In this document: in pieces, positions 57,517-64,000 of the stretch
Layout of the letters: each line of letters starts with the position of its first letter
Numbering within the stretch: position 1 is the first letter of the stretch
Assembly (NCBI RefSeq): GCF_022354825.1
Contig: NZ_CP031168.1
Location: forward strand, 8,298,501 to 8,362,500
Direction of reading: 5' to 3'
From: Paenibacillus sp. H1-7
GTDB taxonomy: Bacteria; Bacillota; Bacilli; Paenibacillales; NBRC-103111
DNA length: 64,000 bases
Position numbers and translations under genes: made by a program
Notes under the pieces: model-generated
What the model was told of the DNA's origin: nothing
Database searches by the model: none
What the model saw: the letters and a program-made list of their open reading frames with translations, nothing else

Positions 57517-57630
57517 GTCCGATTCCTCCATACCTATGTCAATAATATCGTGGATCAACGAAATTAGCACAAACTACTAAACAATTATTTTACAGGAAGA
57601 CGTTTAAATAAACAACAGGTTTACTTGTTT

Positions 57631-58920
57631 TTATTCCTTCTTTGCACCCGTAACCATGTCTACAAAAAAGTTTTTAATCGCCCGGAAAAACAATCGGAAC
57701 CAGCTGCCCTTCTCCACATCTTCATTCGCTATCAAATTCGCGACTTTTTCGGTACCCTGATAAGTCACCTTGACCGTTCCAAGCACGTCTCCGCTTTTAA
57801 TTGGAGCTACAAGCTTGCTCTCTTCAACCGGCTGCGCCGTAATCGTGAATTGATCCGGTGTTGCGCCTTTCTTAACTACAAAATTAACACCGGTTTGCGT
57901 CACTACCGGAACTTGCGTAGCTACACCTTTTTTAATATTTACCGTTTTTAGCGAATCTATTTCTTGCTTGGCTGTCAATATCGGTTTCGATTCAAAATTG
58001 CTAAATCCGTAATCCAACACCTTTCTGGTTTCCTCAAATCGAGTCGGTTCTTTGGGGGTACCCATAACGACGCTGATTAAACGCATACCGTTTCTTTCCG
58101 CCGTTCCCGTGAAGCAATAGCCTGCGTCATCCGTTGAGCCTGTTTTCAAACCGTCCAAGCCCTCATAAGCATACTTCTTGAAGTTGATATTATCTTTGTT
58201 CCCTGCCAGCATCCAGTTCCAGTTGATCATAGGCGTTTTGTCTTTCTCACGGAACTTTTTCGATGGAATACTTGTATATTCGAGTACTTCCTTATGGTCC
58301 TTTAAGATATTATAAGCAATAATGGCTGCGTCGCGTGCTGTAAGCAGTGTTTCCCCTTGAAGCTCCTTCGGCGCGTATTTCCCCATATCCGCTCTGGACA
58401 AGCCTGTGGCATTAATAAAATGCGCCTGCTCGGATAGCCCGAACTCCTTGGCTTTTGCGTTCATCATTTTAGCGAATTCTTCTTCGGAGCCCGCTATTTT
58501 CTCCGCTAATGCAACCGAAGCGTCATTCGCCGAATAAATCGACATCGCTGCGAACATATCCTTCATAGAAACCTGTTCGTTCAGTGCCAGCAAACCGCCC
58601 GACCCGATAACATCAGCCGCATTTTGACTTGTCGTGACCATCTCATCCCAGCTGAATTTGCCGCTCTTCACCGCTTCCATAGTCAAATATTCCGTCATCA
58701 TCTTCGCCATACTTGCCGGCGGCAGCGGGGTGTCCGCACGATCTTCGAATAATATTTGCCCCGATGCAGCATCCATCAAAATAGCGGATTTTACATTCAA
58801 TTTTAAATCAACCTGCTCTGCAGCCACAGCCGCTTTAGGTTGAGTAACCAATGACAATCCCAACTGAGCCAACAATGCAACCGTCAATACTACGGAAACT
58901 CGCCTTACAGAAAAAAACAC
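57631..58920 (-). CDS. dacA: D-alanyl-D-alanine carboxypeptidase DacA (PBP5 type)
   Basis: This membrane-anchored low-molecular-weight PBP trims the terminal D-Ala of peptidoglycan pentapeptides. The catalytic motifs are PASMAKMMTEYLT (SxxK), YSANDASVA (SxN) and LKTGSTDDAGYC (KTG). A signal peptide covers about the first 33 residues and a C-terminal amphipathic helix (GSWFRLFFRAIKNFFVDMV) acts as anchor. The start is GTG 58920, 7 nt after GAGGAG; the longer frame begins upstream of the promoter's transcript start. Adjacent to guaB and pdxS as in Bacillus. Confidence 0.96.
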   Translation of the reverse strand: MFFSVRRVSVVLTVALLAQLGLSLVTQPKAAVAAEQVDLKLNVKSAILMDAASGQILFEDRADTPLPPASMAKMMTEYLTMEAVKSGKFSWDEMVTTSQNAADVIGSGGLLALNEQVSMKDMFAAMSIYSANDASVALAEKIAGSEEEFAKMMNAKAKEFGLSEQAHFINATGLSRADMGKYAPKELQGETLLTARDAAIIAYNILKDHKEVLEYTSIPSKKFREKDKTPMINWNWMLAGNKDNINFKKYAYEGLDGLKTGSTDDAGYCFTGTAERNGMRLISVVMGTPKEPTRFEETRKVLDYGFSNFESKPILTAKQEIDSLKTVNIKKGVATQVPVVTQTGVNFVVKKGATPDQFTITAQPVEESKLVAPIKSGDVLGTVKVTYQGTEKVANLIANEDVEKGSWFRLFFRAIKNFFVDMVTGAKKE

Positions 58921-58967
58921 AGTCTCACTCCTCAACTTAAAATTTGATGCGTAAACGCGTAATTCAT

Positions 58968-58996
58968 ATTGTACCACAGGGGGAAAACCTGTTCAA
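58968..58996 (-). promoter_or_regulatory. promoter of dacA
   Basis: On the minus strand TTGAAC and TACAAT are 17 nt apart, and TGG precedes the -10. The start supports translation from GTG 58920. Confidence 0.7.
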
Positions 58997-59000
58997 AACA

Positions 59001-59027
59001 AAGAAAACGCAGCCCGTAGGCCGCGTC
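59001..59027 (-). terminator. intrinsic terminator after guaB
   Basis: On the minus strand ACGCGGCC pairs with GGGCTGCGT around TAC, followed by TTTCTTTG. Confidence 0.65.
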
Positions 59028-59049
59028 TCAAATATTTCCATATATTACA

Positions 59050-60522
<1,473 letters not shown>

Positions 60523-60556
60523 TTAGATTTCTTACTTGCCCGTAGATATTATTGCA

Positions 60557-60586
60557 ATATTAACAAAAGCCCAATTTTCATGTCAA
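60557..60586 (-). promoter_or_regulatory. promoter of guaB
   Basis: On the minus strand a perfect TTGACA is 18 nt from TAATAT, about 50 bp before the guaB GTG. Confidence 0.75.
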
Positions 60587-60895
60587 GCCCATCTTCATAA
60601 CCGAAATAGAATCTTCATATTCGGCTTATAAATTGGGAAAAGAAGGATTGTAAACGGGATTGTTTGCTCCCCCTCCTCAGTATTCCCATCGTCACCATGC
60701 AATATATAAAAGCTGCAAGGGTTGTCTTACCCTTTTCTTTCTGCTTTGAGTATGGTAAGTAAACCTCTATCGAGGCCACCAAAAATGAGTGACCTTCAAG
60801 TTTTACTTTGGCAAAACTCTCTTCGTAAGAATGGCAGTTTTATCGCCACCTTCCATCGGATGATCTCGGTATCGTATAAATTCTATTACGGTAAC

Positions 60896-60936
60896 AAAAA
60901 AGAGCCTTTCTGGAATTTATCCAGAAAAGCTCTTTG
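60896..60936 (-). terminator. intrinsic terminator of the rRNA operon
   Basis: On the minus strand AAAGAGC and TTTCTGGA pair with TCCAGAAA and GCTCTTT around TAAAT, followed by TTTTTT, right after the 5S gene. Confidence 0.9.
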
Positions 60937-60941
60937 CCGTT

Positions 60942-61058
60942 GCTTGGCGACGTTCTACTCTCCCAGGACCCTTCGGTCCAAGTACCATCGACGCTGGAAG
61001 GCTTAACGGTCGTGTTCGGTATGGGTACGCGTGGTTCCCTTCCGCCATCATCACCAAA
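60942..61058 (-). rRNA. rrf: 5S ribosomal RNA
   Basis: The 117-nt minus-strand sequence starts TTTGGTGATGATGGC and ends GAACGTCGCCAAGC. It contains the conserved CCCATACCGAACACG and ACTTGGACCGAAGGGTCC segments. Ends were placed by comparison with the usual Firmicutes 5S pattern. Confidence 0.95.
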
Positions 61059-61190
61059 CGGTATGTTTCTGCCAAGAAACATAAGGTATTTCATTCAGGT
61101 CGTCTTGCGCCCTGAAAACTAGATACGAAACGATGCGTGTAATGAGCAAGTGTATTGCATCTCTGACCATACTTCGTATGGCAGATCATT

Positions 61191-64000
<2,810 letters not shown>

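Overview
The window looks like part of the chromosome of a spore-forming, flagellated, S-layer-bearing Gram-positive bacterium of the Paenibacillaceae (Paenibacillus or a close relative). The reasons are the sporulation genes (spoIIID, spoIIQ, spoIID, spoIIR, sspP), the AGGAGG-type ribosome binding sites with many GTG/TTG starts, the SLH-domain protease and a Bacillus-like gene order. Genus and species are inference. Almost every gene is on the minus strand. Only three CDS read on the plus strand.

Layout by increasing coordinate; transcription mostly runs the other way. (1) 1-8130: pgcA-like mutase (cut by the window edge), fabZ, a CDP-alcohol phosphatidyltransferase, an EpuA-type small membrane protein, distal-rod genes flhP and flhO, mbl, spoIIID, spoIIQ and spoIID. 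(2) 8143-12434: murA, a DUF1146 protein and an SLH-anchored subtilisin. (3) 12804-23216: an 11-gene complex I operon, nuoABCDHIJKLMN, with no nuoEFG. (4) 23567-31006: the complete F1Fo ATP synthase operon. (5) 31181-45767: wecB/mnaA, upp, a solitary trpB, an orphan solute-binding lipoprotein with a cre-like site, a ZTP-riboswitch-led rpiB-ywlG-glyA operon, ywlE, mntP, ywlC, spoIIR, prmC, prfA and ychF. (6) 45897-54372: accessory and house-keeping genes. These are an amidase, a PilZ protein, a DCC-family protein, tadA behind a dense DnaA-box cluster, a four-gene ECF sigma/anti-sigma/membrane-protein operon, a small lipoprotein, tRNA-Arg, map, sspP and three unknown small genes. (7) 54517-64000: tRNA-Ser, serS, pdxT, pdxS, dacA, guaB, then 5S and most of 23S rRNA. 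In Bacillus subtilis this last block lies close to oriC.

Several features go beyond routine annotation. A 10-bp inverted repeat in front of spoIIQ would hide its ribosome binding site in read-through mRNA but not in mRNA from a consensus sigma-F promoter inside the loop. The ECF sigma gene appears to start at an AUU codon. A recurrent leader element (CGCTTWCGAAGT, a hairpin, then AGGAGG) precedes flhP, nuoL, atpC and atpG. A ZTP riboswitch leads the rpiB-ywlG-glyA operon. Three perfect and several near-perfect DnaA boxes sit upstream of tadA. NuoC carries a long Ala/Glu/Lys-rich N-terminal extension. The 3' end of ywlC is duplicated in tandem with a 77-bp period.

All starts, promoters and structures were read by eye from the sequence. 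No alignment or folding program was run.
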